Below are positions 1-8,044 of a stretch of 64,000 nt of DNA, piece by piece. Position numbers and translations under genes: made by a program. The stretch's first letter is position 1. The number at the start of each line of letters is the position of its first letter. Below the pieces are notes generated by a model. That model ran no database searches. It saw only the letters and a list, made by a program, of their open reading frames with translations, and was not told where the DNA came from. The DNA is from Phormidesmis priestleyi ULC007. Lineage in GTDB: Bacteria > Cyanobacteriota > Cyanobacteriia > Leptolyngbyales > Leptolyngbyaceae. The stretch lies in assembly GCF_001895925.1 (NCBI RefSeq), contig NZ_MPPI01000012.1:1-64000 (forward strand), in the 5' to 3' direction.

Positions 1-96
1 GATTTAGCCTATGCCGTGATGGATGGGGTAGATGCTAGAGCTAAAGCCCATGGACATACGGTTGAACGCTTTCGGTTCAGGGCAGAAGACACTTAA
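1..96 (+). CDS. C-terminal end of an unidentified protein (partial)
   Basis: An open frame enters at the left edge and closes with TAA at 94-96, giving 31 residues that begin DLAYAVMDGVDARAKA and end RFRAEDT. The tail is charged and lacks membrane character. The rest of the gene lies outside the window. I do not recognise the family; calling it coding is an inference from the open frame alone. Confidence 0.4.
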   Translation, partial: DLAYAVMDGVDARAKAHGHTVERFRFRAEDT

Positions 97-243
97 TACA
101 ACTTCATCCAACTCAACTTTTCTACGCCTACCTACTCAAATCAAGTATATTGTGATAATCTAAAGAAACAAATGGAATGACAAAGCAATCGAGACCTTAA
201 ACACGAAGGCGAACGGATCTGAGAGTCTCAATCCCTAGCTTAT

Positions 244-702
244 TCACCCCCTGAAAACCGTCTGGTCTTGGGGGTCCACTTCAACCAAGTCTTCTTTCTT
301 GACCAGATCAGCCGTAGAAGCCGCAATCAGTTCATTGATTTTGTTCAAGCAAGCATTTAAGCCAGCCGCAAACTCATATCGATTTAACGCTTGGTTGCCT
401 TTGTAAGTACGATCGGGATAACCCACAATGCAGCCATAGCGCTCTACCAAAGATTGCAACGCTTGAAATGCCCAATCGGTTGGCTGAACATCTGTGAGTT
501 GAGAAACTGAGGTTACTTGTTCGATTTCGTCAGCTTCTTCAACATCATTAGAATCTGGTTGACTGCGCGATCGGAGTTGGAAACCTTCATCCGCCTGGGG
601 CAAACTGGCAGACCGAGCATCAGAGCCTCCTAAAACGATGCTCAATATCCCCAGAGTAGCTAACCATAAAGTCCTCAAAACTTTAATTGTCATGATCTGC
701 AT
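244..702 (-). CDS. SLH-domain protein, N-terminal-only relative of the iron-uptake porin
   Basis: The protein has 152 aa. A hydrophobic N-terminal segment (about residues 5-30) resembles a signal peptide. An acidic linker follows, then one S-layer homology domain (about 62-130) carrying TDWAFQALQSLVERYGCIVG and the EFAAGLNACL motif. This block is nearly identical to the N-terminus of the full porin at 12557-14212, including the following TADLVKKEDL. After that point only about 12 unrelated residues remain, so the coiled coil and the OprB beta-barrel are absent. In the family the SLH domain anchors the outer-membrane porin to the cell wall; a stand-alone copy could bind wall polymer or be a decayed duplicate. 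ATG at 702 and ATG at 693 are both possible starts. Confidence 0.75.
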   Translation of the reverse strand: MQIMTIKVLRTLWLATLGILSIVLGGSDARSASLPQADEGFQLRSRSQPDSNDVEEADEIEQVTSVSQLTDVQPTDWAFQALQSLVERYGCIVGYPDRTYKGNQALNRYEFAAGLNACLNKINELIAASTADLVKKEDLVEVDPQDQTVFRG

Positions 703-970
703 CCACTGATGAAGTTACCTTAACCACAATTATTTACTTGCAGTAATATCAGTTGAGTGTGTTATGGAAGCGATCGTTCATCCACAACTGAAACTCTAAG
801 AAGTTCACTTGCTCGTCTCTGTTCAAAAAACTATAGTGTTTGCAATCGGTGCAATTAAAGAATGTGGCAACTCTAGCACCCTTGCCAATTGAAGTTGAAT
901 ATTATCTTGCGATCGCCAATACAATCTTGCTATATTTTGCAAAATTGTTTCGTGATTTGCTTACACTCAC

Positions 971-1375
971 TCACGCGATCGGAGTTTTCCGGCGTTCTTC
1001 AATGTCTTCTAACGTGCGGATAATCAGCCGCTTTGCCTGAAGCTGCCAGCCCAGTTTTTGGATGTTGAACGCGATCGCACCCCCGACGATCGTGGCAATA
1101 AAATCTAAAGGCTGAAATGATGAAATTCCAAACAGCAAACCTAAACCAGCGATTCCCCAAAACGGCAAAGCCGCGGTCTGACGCTGGGTTTCGACTAACT
1201 TGCGAATCGGGTCGGTGGGCATCTCTGCTAACAGCGTTTCTTTAACTTCCTGCTGGTCTTTGGCGTTGACTGATAAACCGATCTTCTGTCTCAGTTTTTC
1301 AATCTTGCGGGCATCAGTGCTGTATTGCGTTAACTCATCTTCTGCCATCAAAACTAGCCGTTCACACTGTCCCAT
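971..1375 (-). CDS. Small membrane protein of unknown function
   Basis: The protein has 134 aa. The N-terminal half is charged and helical (about 10-65). Two hydrophobic stretches follow, about 70-85 and 91-108, with a basic C-terminal tail. It looks like a two-span inner-membrane protein with cytoplasmic ends. GAGG lies 7 bases upstream of the ATG at 1375, which supports this start. No family is recognised. It stands alone, divergent from the aminotransferase at 1558. Confidence 0.65.
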   Translation of the reverse strand: MGQCERLVLMAEDELTQYSTDARKIEKLRQKIGLSVNAKDQQEVKETLLAEMPTDPIRKLVETQRQTAALPFWGIAGLGLLFGISSFQPLDFIATIVGGAIAFNIQKLGWQLQAKRLIIRTLEDIEERRKTPIA

Positions 1376-1505
1376 CGTTTGACCTCAATGCCATTTCCTC
1401 TATTGTTGATCGAAATTCGATTGATTTATAATTTTGCGATCCCCATCCCATTGTGGTCAACTAATTAATACCAATTTCAAAAACAATTGCGATCGTCTGT
1501 AAAAG

Positions 1506-1531
1506 GACACGGCAGTGCCATGTCCCTACTG
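1506..1531. repeat. Interspersed GGCAGTGCC palindromic repeat
   Basis: The segment GGACACGGCAGTGCCATGTCC is a near-palindrome located just upstream of the aminotransferase. Closely similar copies occur at 52111-52136 and 36074-36101, so it belongs to an interspersed intergenic repeat family. Confidence 0.6.
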
Positions 1532-1557
1532 TTGCATCAATCAAATTGGCATAACTT

Positions 1558-2733
1558 ATGATCAAACCATCACAACCAAATTGGGCGCAATATTGGTCGC
1601 TTGACCCTGCGATCGTGTTTCTCAATCACGGCTCGTTTGGCGCGTGTCCATTGCCAGTGTTGGCACTACAACAACACCTACGCCAGCGCATTGAGCGACA
1701 GCCGCTGCAATTTTTTGGGCGAGATTTAGAACAGTTGCTTGACCAGGCACGAATTGATCTCGCCGCGTTTGTGGGTGCAGATGCCGACGATCTGGCCTTT
1801 GTGCCCAATGCTACGACTGGAATCAACACGATTCTGCGTTCTCTCACGTTTGAGCCTGGAGACGAACTGCTGACCACCAATCAGGAGTATAACGCCTGTC
1901 GAAATGCGTTGGAGTTTGTGGCAGCGCGATCGGGCGCAAAAATTGTGGTGGCAGAAGTCCCTTACCCGATCGAGTCTGCTCAACAAGCGATCGAGCTAAT
2001 TCTGCAAGCCGTTTCTTCAAAAACTCGTCTGGCATTGCTGGATCACATTACCAGTCAAACGGGATTGGTGTTTCCGATCGCGGAGATCATTCACGCATTG
2101 ACCGCTCAAGGAGTCGATACGCTGATTGATGGTGCCCACGCACCTGGAATGGTCGCTCTGGATTTGACGGCGATCGCCCCCACTTACTACACAGGCAACT
2201 GTCATAAATGGCTCTGCGCCCCTAAAGGAGCCGCTTTTTTATATGTGCAACGCGACAAACAAGCTGAGATTCGTCCTTTAACCATCAGTCACGGAGCCAA
2301 TTCGCCACGCTGCGATCGGTCTCAATTTCGTTTAGAGTTTGACTGGACAGGAACCGATGATCCCACCGCTTATCTATGTGTCCCAGAAGCGATCCGATTT
2401 ATGGGGTCACTGTTGCCGGGTGGCTGGTCTGAGTTGATGGCTCAGAATCGAGCTAAGGCGATCGCTGCCAGAAAAATTCTTTGCGAAATCTTGGAGGTTG
2501 CGCCGCCTTGCCCCGATCAGATGATTGGCTCTTTAGCAACGGTGCCGCTATCCGATGGGTCGTATATTGAGTTGCAGGATGCGCTGTTAGAAAAGTTTGG
2601 GATTGAAGTTCCGATCGTGCCCTACCCATCTGCGCCTAACCGATTAGTTCGCATTTCTGCCCAGATTTACAACACATTGGATCAGTACGACAAGTTAGGG
2701 CAAGCGATCGTAGAACTATCGGCCCATCACTAG
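1558..2733 (+). CDS. Class V aminotransferase, isopenicillin-N epimerase-like
   Basis: This is a 391-aa fold-type I PLP enzyme. The N-terminus carries the family motif FLNHGSFGACP. DGAHAPG (about 192-198) holds the aspartate expected to bind the pyridine nitrogen of PLP, and GNCHKWLCAPKG (about 213-224) holds the Schiff-base lysine. The domain order and length match the isopenicillin-N epimerase/cysteine desulfurase-like branch. The substrate cannot be fixed; relatives include epimerases and cysteine lyases. The gene is a single transcription unit starting at ATG 1558. Confidence 0.85.
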   Translation: MIKPSQPNWAQYWSLDPAIVFLNHGSFGACPLPVLALQQHLRQRIERQPLQFFGRDLEQLLDQARIDLAAFVGADADDLAFVPNATTGINTILRSLTFEPGDELLTTNQEYNACRNALEFVAARSGAKIVVAEVPYPIESAQQAIELILQAVSSKTRLALLDHITSQTGLVFPIAEIIHALTAQGVDTLIDGAHAPGMVALDLTAIAPTYYTGNCHKWLCAPKGAAFLYVQRDKQAEIRPLTISHGANSPRCDRSQFRLEFDWTGTDDPTAYLCVPEAIRFMGSLLPGGWSELMAQNRAKAIAARKILCEILEVAPPCPDQMIGSLATVPLSDGSYIELQDALLEKFGIEVPIVPYPSAPNRLVRISAQIYNTLDQYDKLGQAIVELSAHH

Positions 2734-2801
2734 ACTTGAGTCATCCCAATTTGATTTAACGTGAGTTCGACGAGGTTTTTCGCTTCGTTCTCAGCGGCTT
2801 C

Positions 2802-2884
2802 TGCCCTCTAAATCCCCCAATTTGGGGGACTTCAAGCCAAAACTTCCGGTTCAAAGTCCCCCAATTTTGGGGGATTTAGGGGGC
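2802..2884. repeat. Long palindromic intergenic repeat (CCCCCAATTTTGGGGG type)
   Basis: Two inverted arms, 2802-2832 and 2853-2883, flank a 20-base loop. Each arm itself contains the near-palindrome TCCCCCAATTTGGGGGA. The whole unit can fold into a long hairpin. A degenerate copy is at 15266-15335 with the same flank order. No coding sequence is visible in 2734-2973; this element is its main content. Confidence 0.75.
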
Positions 2885-2973
2885 TTCCCGAATTCATCAT
2901 CGGAGTGAACCACTTCTATCGAATGCCCTCTCGCGATCGTTAGCACACATGCCCTCTCGCGATCGAAGATGCG

Positions 2974-3279
2974 ATGAAAGATTCCACGATCTCTATCAAA
3001 AGAATGTTGCCAGAGTTGGGCATCTTAAAGTTGGCAGACTCCCGACAGGTGATTTTTTTCGAGTGGGTGTCTGCTCATCCCTGCTACCTGGATACCTCCC
3101 TCATGCTTTCAAATCTTCTCAAATTCGATTTCCCGCTCTGGCAATATCTCAACCAACCTTTAGGAGAGCGGACTTACCCAGTAGTTCTCAACCCTCGTCG
3201 CTTTCGGTGTATTCATCGAGTAGAGCTTCTAGAACGATGTCTCGAAAAAAGTATCGAATCGAAAGGGCGACGTGACTAA
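2974..3279 (+). CDS. Possible small protein of unknown function
   Basis: A 101-residue open frame beginning MKDSTISIKRMLPELG. Its stop overlaps the stop of the convergent aldo/keto reductase by four bases (CTAA), as happens at three other convergent ends here. The composition looks protein-like (globular, mixed hydrophobic and basic), but I recognise no family. An overlapping alternative frame (2949-3275) is less convincing. Low confidence. Confidence 0.3.
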   Translation: MKDSTISIKRMLPELGILKLADSRQVIFFEWVSAHPCYLDTSLMLSNLLKFDFPLWQYLNQPLGERTYPVVLNPRRFRCIHRVELLERCLEKSIESKGRRD

Positions 3280-4220
3280 CGCTCATAGGAGTAAACATCG
3301 CCCGTTTGCTGAAACAACGTTGACGATCGCTCTGATAACTGTTGCACATCGCTCGATTCCAGACTCCAGGTAAATGCTTCAACATTGTGCTGAATCTGCT
3401 GACGATCGAGGGTCAACCCAGAAATCACGGCTTCTACGCCCTGCTGTTGGCTGACCCAGTTTAAGGCAACCTGAGCGATCGTCTTTTCATATTTTTGGGC
3501 AATTTGCGCCAGCGTTTCTAACAGATCCAACACAGCCGACCAGCCGCCGTGAGTCCGAATCATATTGCTGTAATAAAACGATCGAGCGTGGTCAGCAGCA
3601 TTTTGGGGCGCTTTCACCCCGCGAAACTTGTCAGATAGAAATCCCCCTGCTAGAGGGCCATAGGCGAGAAGTCTGATGTTGTGTTTGAGGCAGAGCGCTT
3701 GCATTGACGCTTCGACCCGACGATCGATCAAGCTGTATTGCACCTGATGAGTCGCGATCGGAGCCATTTGCAAAGCTTTTTCTAGCATCGGAGTATCAAA
3801 GTTTGTCACGCCCAGTTTGACGATTTTACCTTGCTCGACCCATTCATTGAGCAGTGCAAAGGTCGAAGAAAAATCAAGCTGAGGATTATGCCAGTGAACT
3901 TGAACGTAATCGAGGCGATCGCGCTGCAAAGTCCGTAACGAGTTTTCAATTTTGCTGCGAATCTGGTTAGGAGTCGGAATTCCACTAAAAAAGACCGCTT
4001 TCGTCAGCACGATCGTGTCGCGTCCTTTGAGCAACCGTCCTAAAACTTGTTCACTGCGCCCGTAGATGTCTGCGGTGTCAAAACCTTTGCTCCCCAACGT
4101 TAGATAGGTATCGATCGCCCGTTCTAGCTTGGCTTCTGGGATAGCTTTCCAACTCCGATCGTCGATCTGCCAGCAGCCGACCACCAGCGGCTTTAAACCA
4201 GAATCTAGTTGAGAATTCAT
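3276..4220 (-). CDS. Aldo/keto reductase
   Basis: This 314-aa NADPH-dependent TIM-barrel oxidoreductase shows the catalytic set: Asp and Tyr in FDTADIYGRSE, Lys in VLTKAVF and His in VQVHWHNP. The C-terminal part contains NWVSQQQGVEAVISG, the cofactor-binding end of the barrel. ATG at 4220 (MNSQLDSG) is chosen because the longer frame begins with GTG at 4253 and adds a segment the family does not need. The substrate is unknown. The gene is divergent from trpS. Confidence 0.85.
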   Translation of the reverse strand: MNSQLDSGLKPLVVGCWQIDDRSWKAIPEAKLERAIDTYLTLGSKGFDTADIYGRSEQVLGRLLKGRDTIVLTKAVFFSGIPTPNQIRSKIENSLRTLQRDRLDYVQVHWHNPQLDFSSTFALLNEWVEQGKIVKLGVTNFDTPMLEKALQMAPIATHQVQYSLIDRRVEASMQALCLKHNIRLLAYGPLAGGFLSDKFRGVKAPQNAADHARSFYYSNMIRTHGGWSAVLDLLETLAQIAQKYEKTIAQVALNWVSQQQGVEAVISGLTLDRQQIQHNVEAFTWSLESSDVQQLSERSSTLFQQTGDVYSYER

Positions 4221-4398
4221 AAGAGAAACATTAAAAGTAAGACCCTTAGTCACAAATACAGACTGAAGCTTTGAAAACTGGGTTAGGTTGCAGGTGATAA
4301 TAGGTGAACTGAAGACTGTTTCTTCAGCAGCACGACTCAGTTGTTACCTCTCTTAATGATATCGACAGGCGCTTTAACCTGTTTCACTCTTCAAACTT

Positions 4399-5409
4399 AT
4401 GACAAGGCAGCGAGTTCTTTCTGGCATTCAAACCACGGGCTATCTTCACCTCGGTAATTATCTAGGAGCCATTCGCAACTGGGTCGAAGGGCAAAGTCAA
4501 TATGATAACTACTTCTTCTTAGCAGACCTCCATGCCATTACGGTGCCCCACAACCCAGAAACGCTGGCGGCAGATACCTACACGATCGCAGCGCTCTATC
4601 TCGCTTGTGGCTTAGATTTACAATACACTACGATTTTTGTGCAGTCACACGTCCCGGCGCACACCGAGTTTGCCTGGTTGTTAAGCTGCATTACGCCGCT
4701 CAACTGGCTAGAAGACATGATCCAGTTTAAAGAGAAAGCGGTGAAACAGGGGCAAGACGTGGGAACGGGCTTACTGACTTACCCGGTGCTGATGGCTTCT
4801 GATATTTTGCTCTATGAGCCAGATAAAGTGCCCGTCGGCGAAGATCAAAAACAGCATTTAGAACTGACTCGCGATTTAGTCGATCGGTTTAATCACAAGT
4901 TTGCCACTCCTGAACAGCCAGTTCTCAAACGTCCCGCTCCGCTGATCCGATCGGAAGGCGCACGAGTGATGAGCCTCACCGACGGCACTCGCAAAATGTC
5001 AAAGTCTGACCCGTCTGAGTTGAGCCGGATCAATTTGCTAGACCCGCCAGAGGTGATTCAAAACAAGATTAAGCGCTGCAAAACTGACCCGATTCGAGGG
5101 CTAGTGTTTGGTGATCCTGAGCGTCCTGAGTGCAACAACCTGCTGACGCTGTATATGATTTTGTCTAACCAGACCAAAGAAGCCGTTGCCGCAGAATGTC
5201 GAGAGATGGGCTGGGGGCAGTTCAAACCATTGCTGACAGAAACGATGATTAGTGCCTTGCAGCCAATCCAAGAAAAATATAAAGCCATCATGGATGACCA
5301 GGGATATCTAGAATCGGTGCTGCGAAGCGGACGCGAAAAAGCATCTGCGATCGCCAACGAAACCCTAACCAAAGCGAAGAAAGCAATGGGATATACCTTG
5401 CCTCTTTAA
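4399..5409 (+). CDS. trpS: Tryptophanyl-tRNA synthetase
   Basis: The enzyme charges tRNA-Trp with tryptophan using ATP. It is a class I synthetase of 336 aa, the usual bacterial length. The HIGH-like signature is TGYLHLGNY (about 13-21) and the KMSKS loop is RKMSKSDPSE (about 198-207). LNWLEDMIQFKEK and GEDQKQHLELTRDLV are further family motifs. It starts at ATG 4399, 178 bases from the divergent reductase. Confidence 0.97.
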   Translation: MTRQRVLSGIQTTGYLHLGNYLGAIRNWVEGQSQYDNYFFLADLHAITVPHNPETLAADTYTIAALYLACGLDLQYTTIFVQSHVPAHTEFAWLLSCITPLNWLEDMIQFKEKAVKQGQDVGTGLLTYPVLMASDILLYEPDKVPVGEDQKQHLELTRDLVDRFNHKFATPEQPVLKRPAPLIRSEGARVMSLTDGTRKMSKSDPSELSRINLLDPPEVIQNKIKRCKTDPIRGLVFGDPERPECNNLLTLYMILSNQTKEAVAAECREMGWGQFKPLLTETMISALQPIQEKYKAIMDDQGYLESVLRSGREKASAIANETLTKAKKAMGYTLPL

Positions 5410-5710
5410 AAAAGAGAACGGTAGAAACTCCGGCGTTGCAAAATCAGAGGGGTCGAATGGCTGTAGGGGTAGCGCCCCCGTGCCTACCCCTGACGGAGGG
5501 CAACCACGTAGAGATTGCCCCTACTCAGATCATCCCTACGTTCAGGAATGCCAAAATTCAGACCATTTACCGATGAAGAATCCTGGATTACTCAGGATCT
5601 ATGAGGGTATGCGGTGCTGAACTTTAAGTTCCTGTAAATTGCTGGGATCAGCTTCAGATTTTGAACCAATCACCGATACCCTATAGCTAAAGCTCTAACC
5701 CCGATCGCCC
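5410..5710. repeat. Intergenic region with an inverted-end repeat (5463-5524)
   Basis: The 300-base gap between trpS and the metF-like gene has no credible gene. At 5463-5524 a unit begins GTAGGGG and ends CCCCTAC, with internal CGCCCCCGTGCC and GGAGGGCAACC blocks. It resembles the short intergenic repeats common in filamentous cyanobacteria. Nothing else is evident. Confidence 0.55.
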
Positions 5711-6640
5711 ATGTCTCACCCTTCACACCCGCTCCCATCGTTCCGCTCTGCTGCTCAGTCTGGCGAATTTTTGATCACGGCTGAAGTGGCTCCTCCTAAA
5801 GGCGGCAACCCTGCTCATATGCTGGAGATGGCGCAACTGCTCAAAGGGCGAGTCCATGCGGTGAATATCACAGACGGCAGTCGAGCCGTGATGCGGATGT
5901 GTTCGCTCGTGTCGTCAGCGCTGCTGCTGCAACAGGGCATCGAGCCGATTTGCCAAGTGGCGTGCCGCGATCGCAACAGCATCAGCTTACAAGCCGATCT
6001 GCTCGGTGCCCACGCACTAGGGATCTACAACATTTTGGCGTTGACGGGCGACCCCGTGAAGGCAGGCGATCATGTGGATGCAAAAGCCGTGTTTGAGCTA
6101 GAGTCAGTGCGCTTGCTGCAACTGATCGCCAAGCTCAATTTAGGCGCTGATTGGAAGGATCAGCCTCTAACTGATGGAGAAACCAGTCTATTTGTCGGCG
6201 CGGCAGTTGACCCGCAGTGTGGGAGTTGGTCAGGTTTACAGCGTCGGTTTGAGCGCAAGGTAGAGGCGGGGGCGCAATTTTTTCAGAGTCAGCTAATTTC
6301 GGACTTCGATCGCTTAGAAAAATTTATGGATCACCTCGGTTCACCTGCCGGAAAGCCCATCTTAGCGGGAATCTTTCTGCTCAAGTCTGCAAAAAATGCT
6401 CGATTTATTAATCGCTGTGTGCCAGGAGTTCAAATTCCAGAACACATTATCGATCGCTTAGAACGCGCCTCTGATCCTCTGCAAGAAGGCGTGATGATTG
6501 CCGCAGAACAGGTGCAAACCGCTCGCCAACTCTGTCAAGGCGTACACATGATGGCGGTGAAGCGAGAAGATCTGATTCCGCAAATTCTTGACCTGGCAGG
6601 AGTCGCACCGTTGAGTAAAGCAACTCCTGTTACGGCGTGA
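5711..6640 (+). CDS. metF: Methylenetetrahydrofolate reductase family protein
   Basis: The protein (309 aa) is an FAD-containing TIM barrel that reduces 5,10-methylene-THF to 5-methyl-THF for methionine synthesis. Family motifs are ITAEVAPPKGGN near the N-terminus, the active-site block VNITDGSRAVMRM, CQVACRDRN, ILALTGDP (about 115-122) and GAAVDP. The C-terminal part PILAGIFLLKSA matches the end of the barrel. Its length suits the bacterial single-domain form. It precedes the twin ATPase genes by 76 bases, which may be a coincidence of spacing. Confidence 0.85.
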   Translation: MSHPSHPLPSFRSAAQSGEFLITAEVAPPKGGNPAHMLEMAQLLKGRVHAVNITDGSRAVMRMCSLVSSALLLQQGIEPICQVACRDRNSISLQADLLGAHALGIYNILALTGDPVKAGDHVDAKAVFELESVRLLQLIAKLNLGADWKDQPLTDGETSLFVGAAVDPQCGSWSGLQRRFERKVEAGAQFFQSQLISDFDRLEKFMDHLGSPAGKPILAGIFLLKSAKNARFINRCVPGVQIPEHIIDRLERASDPLQEGVMIAAEQVQTARQLCQGVHMMAVKREDLIPQILDLAGVAPLSKATPVTA

Positions 6641-6716
6641 GTAGCTAATCTAAAGGGGTTCGGGCTACGATCGAAGGTATAAAGCACTGCCCTACTCCGA
6701 TCCAGGAGAACTGCCG

Positions 6717-8018
6717 ATGACTGAAAGCCCGATCACTCAAAATCCCTTTATTGTCGGTAGACCCGTTCCGCCAGATTGTTTTGCGGGGCGCACCTCTGCG
6801 ATCGAGACCGCGTTTGATCAGATTCTCAGTCGCAGCAATCTCGCCATCTGGGGCGGGCCTGGCATTGGCAAATCGTCGTTTTTAGAACTTCTAGCTTCCC
6901 CCAAAGCGTGGCAACTGAGAGGACATGATCCCTCTAGCGCAGTTATCGTTTTGCTGAGTTGTTTGAGCATTACTCCATTTAGTGCTGTCAACTTCTGGCG
7001 CGAGATCATGCTGCTTACCCAAGAGGCTTTAGAAAAAGAGCCAGTATTGCAGACAGAAGTTGGTAAGTTCTTGGAGCAGGGCAACACGACGAAGGACGGG
7101 CTACGATCGATGCTGCGATATCTAGGCAAGCAAAACAAATTTCTCGTGCTGCTGGTCGATGATTATGATGCGGCGCTGCGATCGCAAGCAGGCTATAGCG
7201 ATAGTGACATTGCTGTTTTCTTGAGCGATTGCCGAAACATTGCTTCTCACTCCAGAGAGCGGCAGTTTCTCTCGATGGTCGTCACTTCACTGCGACGGCT
7301 TAATGAACTTGGGCCTAAATTAAAACCCGATGGCTCTCCGTGGTATAACCACTATTTATTTCAGCCTCTCAAGCCTTTTGACGAGACAGAAGTGGCGGCG
7401 CTGCTAGGCTGTATGCCGATGACCCCAGCGCTCAGAGACGGCATTCGAGAGATTGCTGACGGCAACCCGGCTTTGCTGCAAAACGCCGGACATCTGCTCT
7501 ATCGTGAACTGCGGACGGGTCACATTCCCAACGCGGAGGCATTTGCAAAAGATTTTCAGCGCACCACCGTTCACTATTTTGAAGACATGTGGAATCTGGC
7601 TAGTGAGATCGAGCAAACGCTGATGATGCTGATTGCCCTCTGTGGGTTAAAAGGTCGCCTGCATAAAAAACACTATGATCTAGGTGACACCAATCTTGTC
7701 TTTAGCCAAAAAGAACGAGAATTGACCGATTTAGAAGAGCGAGGCGTGGTGATATCGCAAATGCAGGACAGCCAAAAGTCCTATGAGTTTGCCTCTTCAA
7801 TGATGGAATGGTGGGTGGTCAAGGAAATTGAAAACAGCACCGAAGAGACCCTTCACGATCGCCAAAAAGGCTTCCTCAATCTCATGAGTCACAAACAGGC
7901 AGAGAACGTTACAAAAGCAATTCGCTGGTTGTGGCAGCATAGAGAAGAGGTGCCATCTATCCTGGAATGGTTGGGAAAAGTGTCGGCAGCATTGCCGAAG
8001 GGATTGATCCAGGGTTAA
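6717..8018 (+). CDS. STAND-like P-loop ATPase, first gene of an operon
   Basis: The protein has 433 aa. Its N-terminal motif NPFIVGRPVPPDCFAGR is followed by Walker A GGPGIGKSS (about 46-54) and Walker B LVLLVDDYDAA (about 143-153). A winged-helix-like helical region follows around 280-345 (LTDLEERGVVIS). This order (NTPase, then helical sensor) matches AAA+/STAND ATPases used in signalling and conflict systems. No effector or WD40/TPR repeats are present in this partner. The next gene begins 26 bases downstream with a similar N-terminus, so the two probably form a unit. The biochemical role is unknown. Confidence 0.75.
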   Translation: MTESPITQNPFIVGRPVPPDCFAGRTSAIETAFDQILSRSNLAIWGGPGIGKSSFLELLASPKAWQLRGHDPSSAVIVLLSCLSITPFSAVNFWREIMLLTQEALEKEPVLQTEVGKFLEQGNTTKDGLRSMLRYLGKQNKFLVLLVDDYDAALRSQAGYSDSDIAVFLSDCRNIASHSRERQFLSMVVTSLRRLNELGPKLKPDGSPWYNHYLFQPLKPFDETEVAALLGCMPMTPALRDGIREIADGNPALLQNAGHLLYRELRTGHIPNAEAFAKDFQRTTVHYFEDMWNLASEIEQTLMMLIALCGLKGRLHKKHYDLGDTNLVFSQKERELTDLEERGVVISQMQDSQKSYEFASSMMEWWVVKEIENSTEETLHDRQKGFLNLMSHKQAENVTKAIRWLWQHREEVPSILEWLGKVSAALPKGLIQG

Positions 8019-8044
8019 TCTAGCCAAATAGCTAAAACTTATCT

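Noticed and set aside
2949-3275. Second frame overlapping the doubtful gene at 2974-3279
   Set aside because: Arginine/serine-rich composition and no ribosome binding site; it looks like a shadow of the other frame.
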